From Burkholderiales bacterium (GTDB lineage: Bacteria > Pseudomonadota > Gammaproteobacteria > Burkholderiales > SG8-41): a stretch of DNA of 64,000 nucleotides. Location: positions 764,480 to 828,479 of the forward strand of contig JALHRQ010000001.1 in NCBI GenBank assembly GCA_022841375.1, given 5' to 3'. Positions 63,866 to 64,000 of this stretch are shown here, piece by piece; position 1 is the first letter of the stretch, and the number at the start of each line of letters is the position of its first letter. A program made the translations under genes and the position numbers. The notes under the pieces are model-generated. The model saw nothing but the letters and a program-made list of their open reading frames with translations. It ran no database searches and was not told where the DNA came from.

Positions 63866-64000
63866 TCAGCTTAGCGGCACGACCGAGAATCCCTGGCGGG
63901 AATTGCCCTGGCGCTGCTGCTCGACCATGGTCATGTAGGCTGCTTCGAGATGACGCCGGTAACGGTCAATGTTGAACAATGGATGGGTCAGCCGGTTCTG
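63866..64000 (-). CDS. C-terminal fragment of a SPINDLY-type O-GlcNAc-transferase-like TPR protein
   Basis: The last 44 codons of a minus-strand gene that continues beyond the right edge. The peptide ends LFNIDRYRRHLEAAYMTMVEQ and then a short tail GFSVVPLS. The block 'LFD..R..RHLEAAY..M' followed by a short tail is the C-terminal signature of SPINDLY-family O-linked N-acetylglucosamine transferase-like proteins, which normally have TPR repeats before the catalytic domain. It is convergent with the two-domain glycosyltransferase-like gene, with 34 bases between, suggesting a protein or surface glycosylation locus. Confidence 0.65.
   Translation of the reverse strand, partial: QNRLTHPLFNIDRYRRHLEAAYMTMVEQQRQGNSRQGFSVVPLS

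Overview
The window is about 64 kb of a GC-rich (roughly 60%) bacterial chromosome that I read as betaproteobacterial. The grounds are gene order and lineage-typical families rather than any search: ilvI-ilvH-ilvC-psd-pssA-leuA in one run, rplU-rpmA-obgE-proB with CNP1, rppH and proS nearby, ispB / tRNA-Pro / PP0621 / pilS / pilR / ampD, a PhaM-type polyhydroxybutyrate granule protein, and a sigma factor-DUF3619-DUF3106-RDD cluster. A soxYZAX cluster points to thiosulfate or other reduced-sulfur oxidation. I see no rRNA, CRISPR array, insertion sequence, prophage or plasmid gene; one tRNA is present.

Layout. 1-4.5 kb: the 5' end of a malic enzyme gene, then a small-molecule group (AtzH/HpxZ-like protein, proline iminopeptidase, FAH-family hydrolase, TauD-family dioxygenase) and, convergent to it, phaM, a cyclophilin-like protein and a lytic transglycosylase with a strongly structured leader. 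5.7-8.2 kb: an ECF sigma operon (secreted protein, sigma factor, membrane anti-sigma-like protein, 60-residue Cys-rich protein). 8.5-12.5 kb: PAS hybrid histidine kinase, REC-PAS response regulator, Crp/Fnr regulator, conserved protein. 12.5-19.5 kb: threonine aldolase, DUF302 protein, histone-H1-like protein, DUF2442 protein and nrdAB, with tandem NrdR boxes upstream. 19.8-25.1 kb: ampD, pilR, pilS, PP0621, tRNA-Pro(CGG), ispB.

25.2-37 kb: ribosomal proteins L21/L27, obgE and proB run forward. Then come CNP1 and a rubrerythrin / CCG iron-sulfur protein / DUF3501 module with a CBS protein, followed by rppH, a spermidine-synthase-like protein, proS, a second lytic transglycosylase, a WrbA-type protein and two small membrane proteins. 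37-43.7 kb: the branched-chain amino acid and phospholipid operon. 43.9-53.4 kb: a second sigma cluster, lptG/lptF, pepA, holC and valS. 53.4-59.2 kb: MFS transporter, DUF4126, FecR-domain protein, TusA, a Ser/Thr kinase with a cyclic-nucleotide-binding domain, and a BepA-type M48 protease. 59.3-64 kb: moaC, soxYZAX, and the edge of a probable glycosylation locus of lower GC.

Most of the window is housekeeping sequence. The places that most deserve a second look are the multi-stem leader before the lytic transglycosylase at 5.3 kb, the rubrerythrin/iron-sulfur/DUF3501 module sitting inside an otherwise familiar gene block, an accessory ORF that reads in frame into valS with no stop codon, a sigma factor gene that seems to lack any ordinary start codon, and the two-domain glycosyltransferase/methyltransferase-like protein beside a SPINDLY-type protein at the right edge.
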